Assembly: GCF_018861065.1 (NCBI RefSeq)
Contig: NZ_JAHKQO010000045.1
Span: 267,798 to 331,797, forward strand
From: Paraglaciecola arctica
Lineage (GTDB): Bacteria; Pseudomonadota; Gammaproteobacteria; Enterobacterales; Alteromonadaceae
Direction: 5' to 3'
Length of the DNA stretch: 64,000 bases
The notes beneath the pieces were generated by a model. That model saw nothing but the letters and a program-made list of their open reading frames with translations. It was not told the DNA's origin and did no database searches. Positions 1 to 8,986 of the stretch are shown one piece after another; positions within the stretch are counted from its first letter, which is position 1; each line of letters opens with the position of its first letter. Made by a program: the position numbers and the translations under genes.

Positions 1-1250
1 ACCAATCTATGCATGAAAAAACGACAGTTGCAGCATTGATAGAAGAGCTTTACACCTTCTTACGTCAAGCAGACGCTCGTGAGCTTGGTGATCTATTTAG
101 AGAATTAGATGAAGCCAAACAGCAAGGACGAGATACTAAAGAAATCCAAGCTTCAATTGATAATTATGAAACTCATGTAGTGCCTATTATTGCTGACATT
201 GATGCTGGATTTGGGAACGAAGAAGCTACTTATTTGCTAGCAAAAAAATTGATTGAAGCAGGAGCTTGCTGTATTCAAATAGAAAACCAAGTATCTGATG
301 CGAAACAGTGCGGACACCAAGATGGTAAAGTGACAGTGCCACATGAAGACTTTTTAGCCAAAATTAACGCTGTGCGTTACGCCTTTTTAGAATTAGGTGT
401 GGATGACGGAGTGATAGTCGCTCGTACCGACTCTCTTGGTGCCGGTCTGACTCAAAAAATTCCTGTCTCACAAAACGCTGGTGATTTAGCCGCGCAATAC
501 AATGCCTTTCTTGATACTAGCGATGTAACCTCAATTGAAGAGCTCGCAGACGGCGATTCTGTGCTTAAACAAAATGGTAAGTTAGTTAAACCTGTGCGTT
601 TACCTAACGGTTTGTATAAATTTAAAGAAAACACTGGTTTCGACCGCGTGGTACTTGACTGTGTCACCTCTTTACAAAACGGTGCGGATCTCTTGTGGAT
701 AGAAACAGAAAAACCCCATGTTGGGCAAATCGGTGACATGGTGCGAGCAATTAGAAATGAGATCCCTAATGCTAAATTGGTGTACAACAATTCGCCTTCT
801 TTCAACTGGACCCTAAACTTCCGTCAGCAAATATTTGATGCGTGGTCAGAAGCCGGTAAAGACACCAGCAATTATGTTAGAGATGACCTAATGTCAGTAA
901 AATATGATGACTCTGAATTAGCCCTTGAAGCAGATGAAAAAATCAAGACTTTCCAAGCCGATGCTGCCCGAGAAGCTGGAATTTTCCATCACCTTATTAC
1001 TTTACCAACCTACCATACAGCGGCTTTATCAACAGATAACCTTGCTAAAGGCTATTTTGGTGATGAAGGAATGTTGGCTTACGTTAAGGGTGTACAACGT
1101 AAAGAAATCAGAGAAGGCCTTGCCTGTGTTAAACATCAAGCTATGGCGGGATCTAATATGGGAGATGACCATAAAGAATACTTCTCAGGGGATCAAGCAC
1201 TTAAAGCGTCAGGTGAAGACAATACTATGAATCAGTTTGATGCTGCCTAA
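1..1250 (+). CDS. aceA: Isocitrate lyase, 3' part (5' end cut by window edge)
   Basis: Isocitrate lyase splits isocitrate into succinate and glyoxylate, the first step of the glyoxylate shunt in the cytoplasm. The reading frame is open from the first bases of the window, so the methionine codon at 9 is internal and the N-terminal part lies upstream. The family signature around the catalytic cysteine is present as KQCGH (bases about 303-317), the variant found in the long (about 530 residue) proteobacterial form, rather than the KKCGH of the E. coli type. The segment IIADIDAGFGN upstream of it is the conserved Mg/substrate-binding region. The next genes are a LysR regulator and malate synthase G, which supports the assignment. 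Confidence 0.95.
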   Translation, partial: QSMHEKTTVAALIEELYTFLRQADARELGDLFRELDEAKQQGRDTKEIQASIDNYETHVVPIIADIDAGFGNEEATYLLAKKLIEAGACCIQIENQVSDAKQCGHQDGKVTVPHEDFLAKINAVRYAFLELGVDDGVIVARTDSLGAGLTQKIPVSQNAGDLAAQYNAFLDTSDVTSIEELADGDSVLKQNGKLVKPVRLPNGLYKFKENTGFDRVVLDCVTSLQNGADLLWIETEKPHVGQIGDMVRAIRNEIPNAKLVYNNSPSFNWTLNFRQQIFDAWSEAGKDTSNYVRDDLMSVKYDDSELALEADEKIKTFQADAAREAGIFHHLITLPTYHTAALSTDNLAKGYFGDEGMLAYVKGVQRKEIREGLACVKHQAMAGSNMGDDHKEYFSGDQALKASGEDNTMNQFDAA

Positions 1251-1272
1251 TAGCAAGTAAGTAAACTTAAAT

Positions 1273-1305
1273 CGATAGCTTTCAGCAATGCGCTGTGAGC
1301 TATCG
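1273..1305 (+). terminator. Hairpin after aceA, terminator-like
   Basis: An 8-base perfect inverted repeat, CGATAGCT (1273-1280) and AGCTATCG (1298-1305), encloses a second small stem CAGC/GCTG. It starts 22 bases after the aceA stop codon. It is not followed by a clear run of T, so it may be a weak terminator or an mRNA 3'-end stabiliser. It separates aceA from the LysR gene. Confidence 0.4.
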
Positions 1306-1478
1306 TCATCATTCAAGAAACTAATGATAATTTTAACCAATCAATAAAACTCAATTAACTTCCCTCCCAGAATTTTCAATAACCAACTGTTTTATATGTA
1401 TTATTTAAGTTATGGAAAAGATTTAAAATACTGATAACATTCTAAATATATATTGAGTTTTAGTTCGAGATAATAAAC

Positions 1479-2420
1479 ATGAATATTGCCAAAGTGGATT
1501 TAAACCTGTTGGTTTATTTAGATGTATTGCTAAGAGAAGGCAGCGTAACAAAAGCCGCAAACCAATTGAGTATTACGCAACCTGCTATGAGTAATGGTCT
1601 AAGAAGATTGCGAGACTTGTTTAAAGACCCACTGTTAGTGCGCACCAGTGACGGAATGACGCCTACTAAAAGGGCTTTAGAGTTAAAACCTATTATTCGA
1701 GATGTACTATCAAAACTTGAAACAACTATTCAACCCGATATAGATTTTAATCCCCTTGAAAGTGAACGTACCTTTAGGATCATGGCCAGTGATTACGCAG
1801 AATCAACCTTATTATTAGAAGTAATAGGAAGATTAAATAAGCAGGCACCAAATATTACTCTTGATTTGATTACCCCTAGTGACGTGACCTTCCACGATGT
1901 TGAACAAGGTAAAGTCGATATGGCCATCAACCGTTTTGAAGAATTACCTTTGTCGTTTCATCAAAAGGTCGTGTGGTACGACACATTTTCTTGCGTTGTG
2001 AATAGTAGCAATCCAATAGTAAAAAACTTTAATTTAGAGCAGTATCTGGACCACAAGCATATTTGGGTCAGTAAAACCGGTTTTGGTGTAGGCGTTGGTA
2101 TCGACCCCAATGAAGTTCAAAAACTAGGTTGGGTAGATGCAGAGTTAACCAAAATTGGTAAAAAGCGAGATATTAGGGTGTTTACTCGTCACTACCATGT
2201 AGCTTTACAATTGGCTAAGGCACAAAATTTAATTGCGACCTTACCCACCAAAGCAGCGTATATGTATAGTGACGATCCTGGGCTCGAAATAGTAGTACCT
2301 CCCTTTGATATTCCACCTATTGCCCTAAAAATGGCGTGGAGCGCCCTACTTCAACATGATGCTGGTCATATTTGGTTAAGACGACTAATTACAGAAGTCG
2401 GAACAGAATTGACCACCTAA
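1479..2420 (+). CDS. LysR family transcriptional regulator
   Basis: A 313-residue protein with the classic LysR layout. The N-terminal winged helix-turn-helix spans about residues 7-66, with the recognition segment TKAANQLSITQPAMSNGLRR at 24-43, and is followed by a LysR substrate-binding domain (about 95-305). It sits between aceA and glcB in the same orientation, so it probably senses a glyoxylate- or acetate-related metabolite and controls one or both. That role is inferred from position only. The start at 1479 gives the standard LysR N-terminus, though no strong ribosome binding site is visible before it. It is too divergent to assign to a named LysR by eye. Confidence 0.88.
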   Translation: MNIAKVDLNLLVYLDVLLREGSVTKAANQLSITQPAMSNGLRRLRDLFKDPLLVRTSDGMTPTKRALELKPIIRDVLSKLETTIQPDIDFNPLESERTFRIMASDYAESTLLLEVIGRLNKQAPNITLDLITPSDVTFHDVEQGKVDMAINRFEELPLSFHQKVVWYDTFSCVVNSSNPIVKNFNLEQYLDHKHIWVSKTGFGVGVGIDPNEVQKLGWVDAELTKIGKKRDIRVFTRHYHVALQLAKAQNLIATLPTKAAYMYSDDPGLEIVVPPFDIPPIALKMAWSALLQHDAGHIWLRRLITEVGTELTT

Positions 2421-2523
2421 CCCCTCATTTTTTTAATGAATGAAAGAAATAATCAACATAAATTAATAGATATAATACTGAAAGAGTAAAATCGGTTCAT
2501 TAAGAATTACCAGAGAGCGATTT

Positions 2524-4686
2524 ATGCAAGTTCAGTACATCCAAAAGGGCAGATTAAAGGTTGCCAAACAACTCGAACAGTTTATTACCCAAGATGTTTT
2601 ACCTGGGGTACAGGTGTCAGCAGAAGAGCTTTGGGATAAATTTGCAGACGCGCTGCCAGAGCTGCTGTCAATTAATCAAGGTTTGTTGCAAAAGAGAGAA
2701 CATCTACAACAACAAATAGATGAATATTGCCGTTCAAGACATGCTCTCGATGTTAACGAATACCAAACCTTTTTGACTGAAATTGGCTATTTGCAAGCAA
2801 CGCCACAAGACTTTGAAATCAACACTCAAAATGTAGATCCTGAGATTGCCGCCATGGCAGGCCCACAGTTAGTTGTGCCTATAAACAATGCGAGATTCGC
2901 CTTAAATGCAGCCAATGCTAGATGGGGCAGTCTATACGACGCTGTTTATGGCTCTGATATTATTGAGCAATCACACCGCGCTACTGGAAAAGGCTATGAT
3001 GCGACTAGAGGCCAAAAAGTCATAGACTACGCTCGAAAATGGTTAGACATCATTGCGCCACTAGAAATGGGCAGTCATAGCAACAGTAAAGACTACGCTA
3101 TTAATGAAGGAGCACTGACCGTCACTTTAGCTAACAATACAAAAGTTGGCTTAAAAACCCCGCAGCAATTTGTTGGATTTCAGGGCTCTCTCGAACAGCC
3201 TATTTGCATTCTCATTAAGCATAATAATATCCACGTTGAAATTCAATTTGACCAGCACAGTGTGATTGGCCAACAAGACACCGCGAACATCAAAGATATA
3301 TTTTTAGAGTCAGCGCTGACTACTATTATGGATTGTGAAGACTCTGTTGCTGCAGTCGACGCAGACGACAAAACCTTAGTCTATAAAAACTGGTTAGGTT
3401 TAATAAAAGGTGATTTAGCTGCCATCATCAGCAATGGCAACAAAGCAATCACACGAACCTTAAATCAAGACAGACACTATCAATCATCAACCGGAGAATC
3501 CTTTAGCCTATCAGGAAGAAGTTTGATGTTTATCCGCAACGTTGGGCACTTAATGACAACCGATGCCATTCTGTTTGATGACAAACCTATTTACGAAGGC
3601 ATTATGGATGCCCTGATCACCAGCTTAATCGCTAAACATGACTTGCTTGATAACGGCGCTTTCAAAAATAGCCAAGCTGGTAGTATTTATATTGTTAAGC
3701 CTAAAATGCATGGCCCTGAAGAAGTTGCCTATGCCAGTTTACTATTTACCAAAATGGAAGCGGTTCTAGATTTACCCGAACGTAGCCTTAAAATAGGTTT
3801 AATGGATGAAGAACGACGCACTAGTTTGAACCTAAAAGCCTGTATAAAAGCAGCAAAAGATAGAGTGGTATTCATCAATACAGGTTTCCTAGACCGCACC
3901 GGAGACGAAATACATACATCAATGCACCTCGGGGCATTCGCCACCAAAGCTACAATCAAAACCAGACCGTGGTTGAACGCTTATGAACAATCCAATGTGG
4001 TGACTGGAATCAACGCTGGTTTGTCGGGTAAGGCACAAATAGGTAAAGGCATGTGGCCCATACCAGACAATATGGCTGACATGATGCAGACGAAAATAGC
4101 CCACGTACGTTCTGGCGCAAATACCGCATGGGTGCCCTCACCTACAGCAGCGACTTTACACGCCCTGCACTACCACCAAGAAAGTGTCTTCGACATCAGA
4201 TCAAAGATGGCTATCCATGAGGATAATTTACTTGAGAAAATGTTAGATATCCCGCTACTCAACGATGAAGCATTATCACCTGAGCAAATACAACGAGAGT
4301 TAGACAATAACGTACAGGGCATTCTAGGTTACGTTGTAAGGTGGATAAATCAGGGAATTGGCTGTTCGAAAGTACCCGACATTAATAACGTCGGTTTAAT
4401 GGAAGACAGAGCCACGTTAAGAATATCGAGTCAACATATCGCTAACTGGTTAATGCATGAAGTGATATCAAAAGAGCAAGTAGAGAAATCAATGCAAACC
4501 ATGGCCAAATTAGTCGACAAACAAAATGCCGGCGATAGTGAATATGTAGCTATGACGCCTGATGCAGAAAACTCAATCGCCTACCAGGCAGCGTATGAAC
4601 TGATATTTCAAGGAAAAGAGCAACCTAGTGGTTATACTGAACCCTTGTTGCATGCTATGCGAGCAAAGCTAAAAGATATGCTCTAA
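2524..4686 (+). CDS. glcB: Malate synthase G
   Basis: This enzyme condenses glyoxylate with acetyl-CoA to malate, completing the glyoxylate shunt. The 720-residue length fits the monomeric G isoform (about 723 in E. coli) and not the shorter A isoform. The malate synthase signature GFLDRTGDEIHTSM is at residues 454-467. FIRNVGHLM carries the catalytic arginine at exactly residue 338, as in E. coli GlcB, and MEDRATLRIS carries the catalytic-base aspartate at 628. A weak AGAGAG ribosome binding site precedes the start. No glc operon genes are adjacent. Pairing with aceA and the LysR gene suggests it serves growth on acetate or fatty acids. Confidence 0.95.
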   Translation: MQVQYIQKGRLKVAKQLEQFITQDVLPGVQVSAEELWDKFADALPELLSINQGLLQKREHLQQQIDEYCRSRHALDVNEYQTFLTEIGYLQATPQDFEINTQNVDPEIAAMAGPQLVVPINNARFALNAANARWGSLYDAVYGSDIIEQSHRATGKGYDATRGQKVIDYARKWLDIIAPLEMGSHSNSKDYAINEGALTVTLANNTKVGLKTPQQFVGFQGSLEQPICILIKHNNIHVEIQFDQHSVIGQQDTANIKDIFLESALTTIMDCEDSVAAVDADDKTLVYKNWLGLIKGDLAAIISNGNKAITRTLNQDRHYQSSTGESFSLSGRSLMFIRNVGHLMTTDAILFDDKPIYEGIMDALITSLIAKHDLLDNGAFKNSQAGSIYIVKPKMHGPEEVAYASLLFTKMEAVLDLPERSLKIGLMDEERRTSLNLKACIKAAKDRVVFINTGFLDRTGDEIHTSMHLGAFATKATIKTRPWLNAYEQSNVVTGINAGLSGKAQIGKGMWPIPDNMADMMQTKIAHVRSGANTAWVPSPTAATLHALHYHQESVFDIRSKMAIHEDNLLEKMLDIPLLNDEALSPEQIQRELDNNVQGILGYVVRWINQGIGCSKVPDINNVGLMEDRATLRISSQHIANWLMHEVISKEQVEKSMQTMAKLVDKQNAGDSEYVAMTPDAENSIAYQAAYELIFQGKEQPSGYTEPLLHAMRAKLKDML

Positions 4687-4976
4687 TATACACTGTTAAT
4701 GCAGCCTCGAAACAATCACGTTACCACGTTGAGAGGCTACAGCATTAAAGCTATCAACTTGCCCCAAATGAAATATAAACCATACAACCAAGCTCCACTT
4801 TTATTGCGCGGCAGTTTGTCATGACCAAGGGGCAACATGCCCATCTTCATAAACACGATACTGTCATCACAGGTTACAATCAATGAGCGGCGAAATAAAC
4901 AAGAACAAACTAACCTATTGTTTTTATTATAGGTAAGGTAAATGAAGCAACACATTAAGTTCCAAACTAAGGTTAT
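4687..4976. other. Convergent intergenic region between glcB and the minus-strand operon
   Basis: About 290 bases between two converging transcription units. A short imperfect inverted repeat with arms AGCCTC and GAGGCT lies just after glcB (about 4702-4735), too weak to call a terminator. A 72-codon minus-strand frame at 4737-4955 has no ribosome binding site or recognisable similarity and was not annotated. Nothing else is seen. Confidence 0.3.
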
Positions 4977-6077
4977 TTACTTCTCATCTAAAAAGTACTT
5001 TCCGAAGAGAAACTCCAAAGTGCCCTTATAAGATTTGATGGCTAAGTGGCTAATTAAAATATGGATGGGCATCTTAAGCCAGTGACCGCGAATAAAAATA
5101 AGAAATCGAGAAGTACTATTTTTGTAATTATTAAGTAAGCTGTGCCGTGGCATTATTCCATTAAACAAAATCTTATTTATGAAAAAATCGCTATACAACG
5201 ACTTATATCGGGATCTTAATTTAGGGAAAATTGATGGCTCTTGTGTTCCAAATATATTCATAAGTAAAACTAAACAATAATACAATTCTTTCTCAAATTG
5301 CGTTTTGCTTGCCAAAATTTCAAGGCTTCGCCAAAATTCACTACTTTCGTATTCGTTAACAAGTAAATGAATATCAAATAGATCTCTAAAAGCATTTGTG
5401 AAGTCTTCGTTCATAAATAGATGAATAATACTGTGTAATACGGTTTCTGCCTTCCCTAACACGAGGCAGCCTCCTGCAACAGTTTCAACAGTCGAAGAAA
5501 AAAGGATTACATTGGGTGAACGGCCACTAATCGGCAAATAAAAATTGTGGTGTACGTCAAGTACAGTTTCACGTAGCACATGAAATAAAGGTGGGATTTC
5601 GTGAGCCCAATTCCGGTAGTATTTTTCATCATAATCTGAAAGTTTTTCGGACTGCCAAAGTGCAGATTTGAGAGCCGACTCTACATTTTCTATTTCATCC
5701 TTTTTAACCAATATATCAATATCTGACACAATTCGTCCTTCGCTATTCAAACTATTGCGCAAAATATAATTGGCACCTTTTAGAAAAATGGGGTTTACAT
5801 CTATTTTAGCAAGTAAAACCCGCAAACTTTCACTTTCAAACAGAACTTGAGCTTTCTGTCTTGAAGCATGTATAGAAGCAGCAAATAAATGCTTTTGAGC
5901 ATATTCAGGATAAAGTTCAAAGCACTCCTTGGCTATTGAGACATGGTAAAAGCTCGCAAGCAACTTACTTTCACGGAAAATTAATATTAACTTGGCCCAG
6001 AGCTCAAGGGGAAGGTCAACTGCACCCTCTGGCGCTATCAAGAAACTGGCAAGTTGTTGGTTGCTAAATATACTCAT
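4977..6077 (-). CDS. Nucleotidyltransferase family protein (PF14907-like)
   Basis: A 366-residue soluble protein of the 'uncharacterised nucleotidyltransferase' family. The diagnostic core is FLKG at residues 98-101 followed by SDIDILV (118-124), whose aspartates 119 and 121 form the metal-binding D-x-D of the polymerase-beta-type nucleotidyltransferase fold. A helix-rich C-terminal half follows. It is the last gene of a four-gene operon. Its ATG overlaps the TGA of the kinase gene (ATGA), implying translational coupling. In other genomes this family is found with PqqD-like and HprK-related proteins, often close to exosortase loci. The nucleotide donor and acceptor are unknown. It may nucleotidylate the exported protein or a partner of the kinase, which is inference. 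Confidence 0.8.
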   Translation of the reverse strand: MSIFSNQQLASFLIAPEGAVDLPLELWAKLILIFRESKLLASFYHVSIAKECFELYPEYAQKHLFAASIHASRQKAQVLFESESLRVLLAKIDVNPIFLKGANYILRNSLNSEGRIVSDIDILVKKDEIENVESALKSALWQSEKLSDYDEKYYRNWAHEIPPLFHVLRETVLDVHHNFYLPISGRSPNVILFSSTVETVAGGCLVLGKAETVLHSIIHLFMNEDFTNAFRDLFDIHLLVNEYESSEFWRSLEILASKTQFEKELYYCLVLLMNIFGTQEPSIFPKLRSRYKSLYSDFFINKILFNGIMPRHSLLNNYKNSTSRFLIFIRGHWLKMPIHILISHLAIKSYKGTLEFLFGKYFLDEK

Positions 6078-6925
6078 CTAATAATGTCTTCTGACAAAAA
6101 GGCTTGTACATCACACAGCTCACCAAATTCAATCTCAAATAATGCTGCCCGTTTGATAATTTTATCCACCATTTTGAACCCTAAATTACCAAGAACACCA
6201 TAATTAAATGCATTTTTACTCAGAGTTTCAAACGCTTGCAGTTGATCCAACGAATAAATTTTGAGGTCACTATTCGCTACAAATTTAGGAAATATCACTG
6301 CCACGATCTCTGTTGGTTTACATTGGATGTACTGTTTCCAACTTGAAGCTTTTAAGTGGGCAACATCTCCTTTGTGGGTATCTTTCCAAGTAGATGTGAA
6401 AACGGATTCAGGAAACCATTGTTTTACCAAATCAATGGAGTTGTTTTTTAAACAAACTGGGCGATATAAAGGAGAGACAAAACCAGATTCCAAATCGATA
6501 ATGGCCATTTCATCAGAATACAAATTCCAGCCAGACATAGCCAGATACGCCGTAAGTGTACTTTTACCAGAGCCAGGTGCCGCAGGAAAGATTATAGCTT
6601 GATTATTCTTGACCAACACCGCAGCATGAACCAACAATCGCGTATGGTCATGTGTGGCAATACACCAATTCATTCCCCATTCTAGTAATGCATAAGCTTG
6701 TGCTAAAGGTAATGGTTTAAAAGGGCTGTGCTGATCACAATAAAAAGAGACTTGAGGCCGGAAAAAACGTCTTGTAAAAGAAGGCGAAGCGACTTTGATT
6801 TCAAAATCCGCCGGAGTATTAGGAGGTGTTGCATCTCCGTATATAGAGTTAACTGTTGGGGTGATTTGTCGATGCGCACAGGTCACGTTGAAGGCATATA
6901 ATCCAGTATTAACAACCAATGGCAT
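6074..6925 (-). CDS. HprK-related kinase A (HPr-rel-A system)
   Basis: A 283-residue protein resembling the C-terminal kinase domain of HPr kinase/phosphorylase. The Walker A loop APGSGKST is at residues 116-123, and a Walker B-like SDEM with the likely catalytic aspartate is at 137-140. An N-terminal extension of about 100 residues replaces the usual HprK N-domain. No HPr protein or PTS gene is nearby, so the target is not classical HPr. The stop codon overlaps the start of the nucleotidyltransferase gene, and the PqqD-like gene ends 6 bases upstream. The assignment rests on the motifs and the gene set. The phosphoacceptor is unknown. Confidence 0.82.
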   Translation of the reverse strand: MPLVVNTGLYAFNVTCAHRQITPTVNSIYGDATPPNTPADFEIKVASPSFTRRFFRPQVSFYCDQHSPFKPLPLAQAYALLEWGMNWCIATHDHTRLLVHAAVLVKNNQAIIFPAAPGSGKSTLTAYLAMSGWNLYSDEMAIIDLESGFVSPLYRPVCLKNNSIDLVKQWFPESVFTSTWKDTHKGDVAHLKASSWKQYIQCKPTEIVAVIFPKFVANSDLKIYSLDQLQAFETLSKNAFNYGVLGNLGFKMVDKIIKRAALFEIEFGELCDVQAFLSEDIIR

Positions 6926-6931
6926 TTCCTA

Positions 6932-7195
6932 TTATGAGTGTTTGACTATGAATCTATTTTCAACTAACCAATTTTCTAATTTAAGTAGTTCCTCATTGTC
7001 AATATTTAACCAGCTTTGCATATCAATGCTTGAAAAGGTGTCGGGTAATTTATTTGATACCATCTCAATGGCTAGTTTTTGATGTTGATTTTTTAAGAAA
7101 GCTGAACGACCACTGCATTCGCTATATAAAGCGATACCGCTTTCATCATCCATGACCGCATTTGAGGCCTTGGGATGTAAGCGATACTTGTTCAC
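6932..7195 (-). CDS. PqqD family protein, HPr-rel-A type (RRE-like)
   Basis: An 87-residue protein matching the size and helical pattern of PqqD-type proteins. It has an N-terminal strand region (YRLHPKASNAVMDDESG), a segment resembling the PqqD 'aLyseCsGrSaFLk' region at about residues 22-35, and a C-terminal helical part ending in LENWLVENRFI. PqqD is the prototype RiPP recognition element that binds a leader peptide for its modifying enzyme. Here it would present a substrate to the kinase or nucleotidyltransferase, which is inference. It starts with GTG and has only a poor ribosome binding site. The 31-base gap after the Tat-protein gene suggests the same transcript. Confidence 0.75.
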   Translation of the reverse strand: MNKYRLHPKASNAVMDDESGIALYSECSGRSAFLKNQHQKLAIEMVSNKLPDTFSSIDMQSWLNIDNEELLKLENWLVENRFIVKHS

Positions 7196-7226
7196 TGACT
7201 TTTTGCGAGCTTCTGAAGAGAGTCAA

Positions 7227-8033
7227 TCAATTCTTACATTGCCCTTTCTTCGGACCATTCTTGTATTTTTTACAATCAGGTTCCTCTACTGGCACTGTCG
7301 GATCCGGTTCTGGTAAATAATCACATTCAGAGATCGTAAAATCTGTACTACCGTCGGTAAAGCCATAATCATCGTCGGTTATTGTGCCACCTAAACCGGC
7401 ATTATGCTGAATCATAAGATATGAAAGAAACTGTTCAACAACCGCAGAAGCAGAATCGGCATCTCCACGTTGATATGCGGAATTGTTGTACAATCCAAAA
7501 TAAACGTTTAGCCATACCGCAGCCATATTATAGTCAAGACCTCCAGGCTTGTATCCCACCCCTAAACCTAGTGCGCTATACAAATCATTTTTAAAATCAC
7601 TTGTTATGAGATCATTAACGTTTTCTGGGCGAACCATGCTATTAAACTCAGCGACTTCCTTAATCTTGTTTATATAACAATTACGAATTAATTTATCATG
7701 ACTACTGTAGTCACCCTGTTCCTTGGATTGAGGAGAATTAATAAATATCGAACGCAATTTATCTGGATTTTCAAGCTGACCTGCTGCCAAAACTTTCCAA
7801 CTTCCTGGAGAACGTCCCCCAGATAATATAGGTTTATCACAGTCTTTGTGGCGCTCAATACCTGACATGTTTCCTGATTGCGCACCTGACAAAGTACATA
7901 CAGCTCCCCACACAGATTGAGCAGGCAATGACGTTAAAACGACCCCTGCAGATGCGCGCTTTAAAATCGTTCTGCGAGAATTTGATTTTTCATGACTTCC
8001 GTGTTCGGATTGCATCTCTTCGTTATTGTCCAT
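7227..8033 (-). CDS. Tat-exported protein of unknown function, first gene of the HPr-rel-A operon
   Basis: A 268-residue protein with a twin-arginine signal. SRRTILK lies at residues 19-25, followed by a short hydrophobic stretch and a probable cleavage site near residue 44 (VWGA). The mature part begins with a CTLSG-x-SGN motif (46-54) and then GGRSPGSWK (72-80), and the C-terminus is a Pro/Asp/Glu-rich and then lysine-rich tail containing two cysteines. I do not recognise a domain. The start ATG has a good AGGGGA ribosome binding site. Upstream lie a sigma-54 promoter (8106-8121) and the 19-base element shared with the PEP-CTERM genes. Being the only exported product of the operon, it is the best candidate substrate of the PqqD-like protein and the two enzymes. 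Export through Tat implies it folds or is modified in the cytoplasm first. Confidence 0.75.
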   Translation of the reverse strand: MDNNEEMQSEHGSHEKSNSRRTILKRASAGVVLTSLPAQSVWGAVCTLSGAQSGNMSGIERHKDCDKPILSGGRSPGSWKVLAAGQLENPDKLRSIFINSPQSKEQGDYSSHDKLIRNCYINKIKEVAEFNSMVRPENVNDLITSDFKNDLYSALGLGVGYKPGGLDYNMAAVWLNVYFGLYNNSAYQRGDADSASAVVEQFLSYLMIQHNAGLGGTITDDDYGFTDGSTDFTISECDYLPEPDPTVPVEEPDCKKYKNGPKKGQCKN

Positions 8034-8105
8034 CTGTATCCCCTAAAAAGCCCTAAATTTTAAAGTCCCCGTCGAATTCACGGGACTCAAGAATAAAATA
8101 ACGAA

Positions 8106-8121
8106 AGCAAATTTCAAGCCA
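8106..8121 (-). promoter_or_regulatory. Sigma-54 (-24/-12) promoter for the Tat/PqqD/kinase operon
   Basis: Read on the minus strand this is TGGCTTGAAATTTGCT. It matches the RpoN consensus TGGCACG-N4-TTGCW at 14 of 16 positions counting the free ones, with GG and GC at the required spacing. It lies 72 bases upstream of the start at 8033. The enhancer-like element at 8173-8191 is 51 bases further upstream. Confidence 0.75.
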
Positions 8122-8172
8122 GAATCTAACTAACTGAAATTTAACAATAAATAATATAAATAAAACAGATTT

Positions 8173-8191
8173 TGTAAAAAATAGTGACACT
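8173..8191. promoter_or_regulatory. 19-base conserved upstream element, copy A (likely activator site)
   Basis: The sequence TGTAAAAAATAGTGACACT differs from the copy at 15814-15832 at two positions. It sits in the same orientation and at a similar distance upstream of a sigma-54 promoter as the two PEP-CTERM copies. An imperfect inverted partner, ACTATTTTACA, follows at 8206-8216. In systems of this type the expected activator is the sigma-54-dependent response regulator PrsR. That identification is inference. Confidence 0.7.
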
Positions 8192-8206
8192 AAATTTTAT
8201 ATAATA

Positions 8207-8986
8207 CTATTTTACAGTGATGCCTTTGAGTTTAGCAAGTTCTAATAGATATTTAACCGGTATCGCATAACTAATTCCTGATGGTTTCTCTAGCACACTT
8301 TCTTTTGATTCTTTCACAAAAACCTTGTTCAAAATACCAACAACCTCTCCACTTTCGGCTGCATATAAAGGACTACCACTATTACCTGGATAAGCAGTGA
8401 TATCTAGCTGGTAAATCATGAACTTTTTATCAAGCCTATCTAACATTTTTATAGATAACCGGCTCGAATGTGCAGTAGGTATCACATCCGGAGTAGTGGC
8501 GGCTACAATGCCCCTGTGTGTCGCGGGATAAAGACCAAGTACCGCTCCAATTGGAAAGCCGGTTAAAAGAACTTCTGTACCGTCGTTTACATAGTTTGGC
8601 GCCGCTAATTCGACTGGAGTTAACGTTGTCTGAAGTTTAAGGATGGCCAAATCATGTTCGCGATCTTTAGCAATAATCTGAGCCTTATGTATTTGGGGCT
8701 TTCGCCCTGTGCCCGAAAAAACGATATGGTACTGCACTTTTTGAGGATCCAGTGCTTTAGAAATAACATGATAATTGGTGGCGACTAAACTGCCGTCACC
8801 AAAAACGAAACCACTGCCGCGAAGTTGATGAGTTTGTGCTCCCATTGCATCATAAAGCCCAACTCCCACTACTGAAGGTTTTACTTTGGCAACTACGTCT
8901 ACAATTGAGTGACAATTTGCTTCGGAAATATAAGTGAATATCCCTACAAACAGCGTACATAACGAGTAAAACTTATTGATAAACAT
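8207..8986 (-). CDS. Secreted trypsin-like serine protease (S1 family)
   Basis: A 259-residue protein with an N-terminal hydrophobic signal sequence (about residues 5-20) and a single chymotrypsin-fold protease domain. The catalytic triad is visible: His73 in TNYHV, Asp112 in REHDLAILKL, and Ser203 in GNSGSPLY. There is no PDZ domain, unlike DegP/HtrA, so it is a minimal periplasmic or secreted protease. It lies upstream of the Tat-protein operon on the same strand, but the operon has its own sigma-54 promoter in the 173-base gap. It could process the exported protein, which is inference from position only. Confidence 0.85.
   Translation of the reverse strand: MFINKFYSLCTLFVGIFTYISEANCHSIVDVVAKVKPSVVGVGLYDAMGAQTHQLRGSGFVFGDGSLVATNYHVISKALDPQKVQYHIVFSGTGRKPQIHKAQIIAKDREHDLAILKLQTTLTPVELAAPNYVNDGTEVLLTGFPIGAVLGLYPATHRGIVAATTPDVIPTAHSSRLSIKMLDRLDKKFMIYQLDITAYPGNSGSPLYAAESGEVVGILNKVFVKESKESVLEKPSGISYAIPVKYLLELAKLKGITVK

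Noticed and set aside
4737..4955. 72-codon minus-strand frame after the nucleotidyltransferase gene
   Set aside because: No ribosome binding site, no recognisable domain, and it lies in a convergent spacer. Treated as chance.
6261..7082. Plus-strand frames opposite the HprK-related kinase and PqqD genes
   Set aside because: Shadows of well-supported minus-strand genes with overlapping starts and stops.
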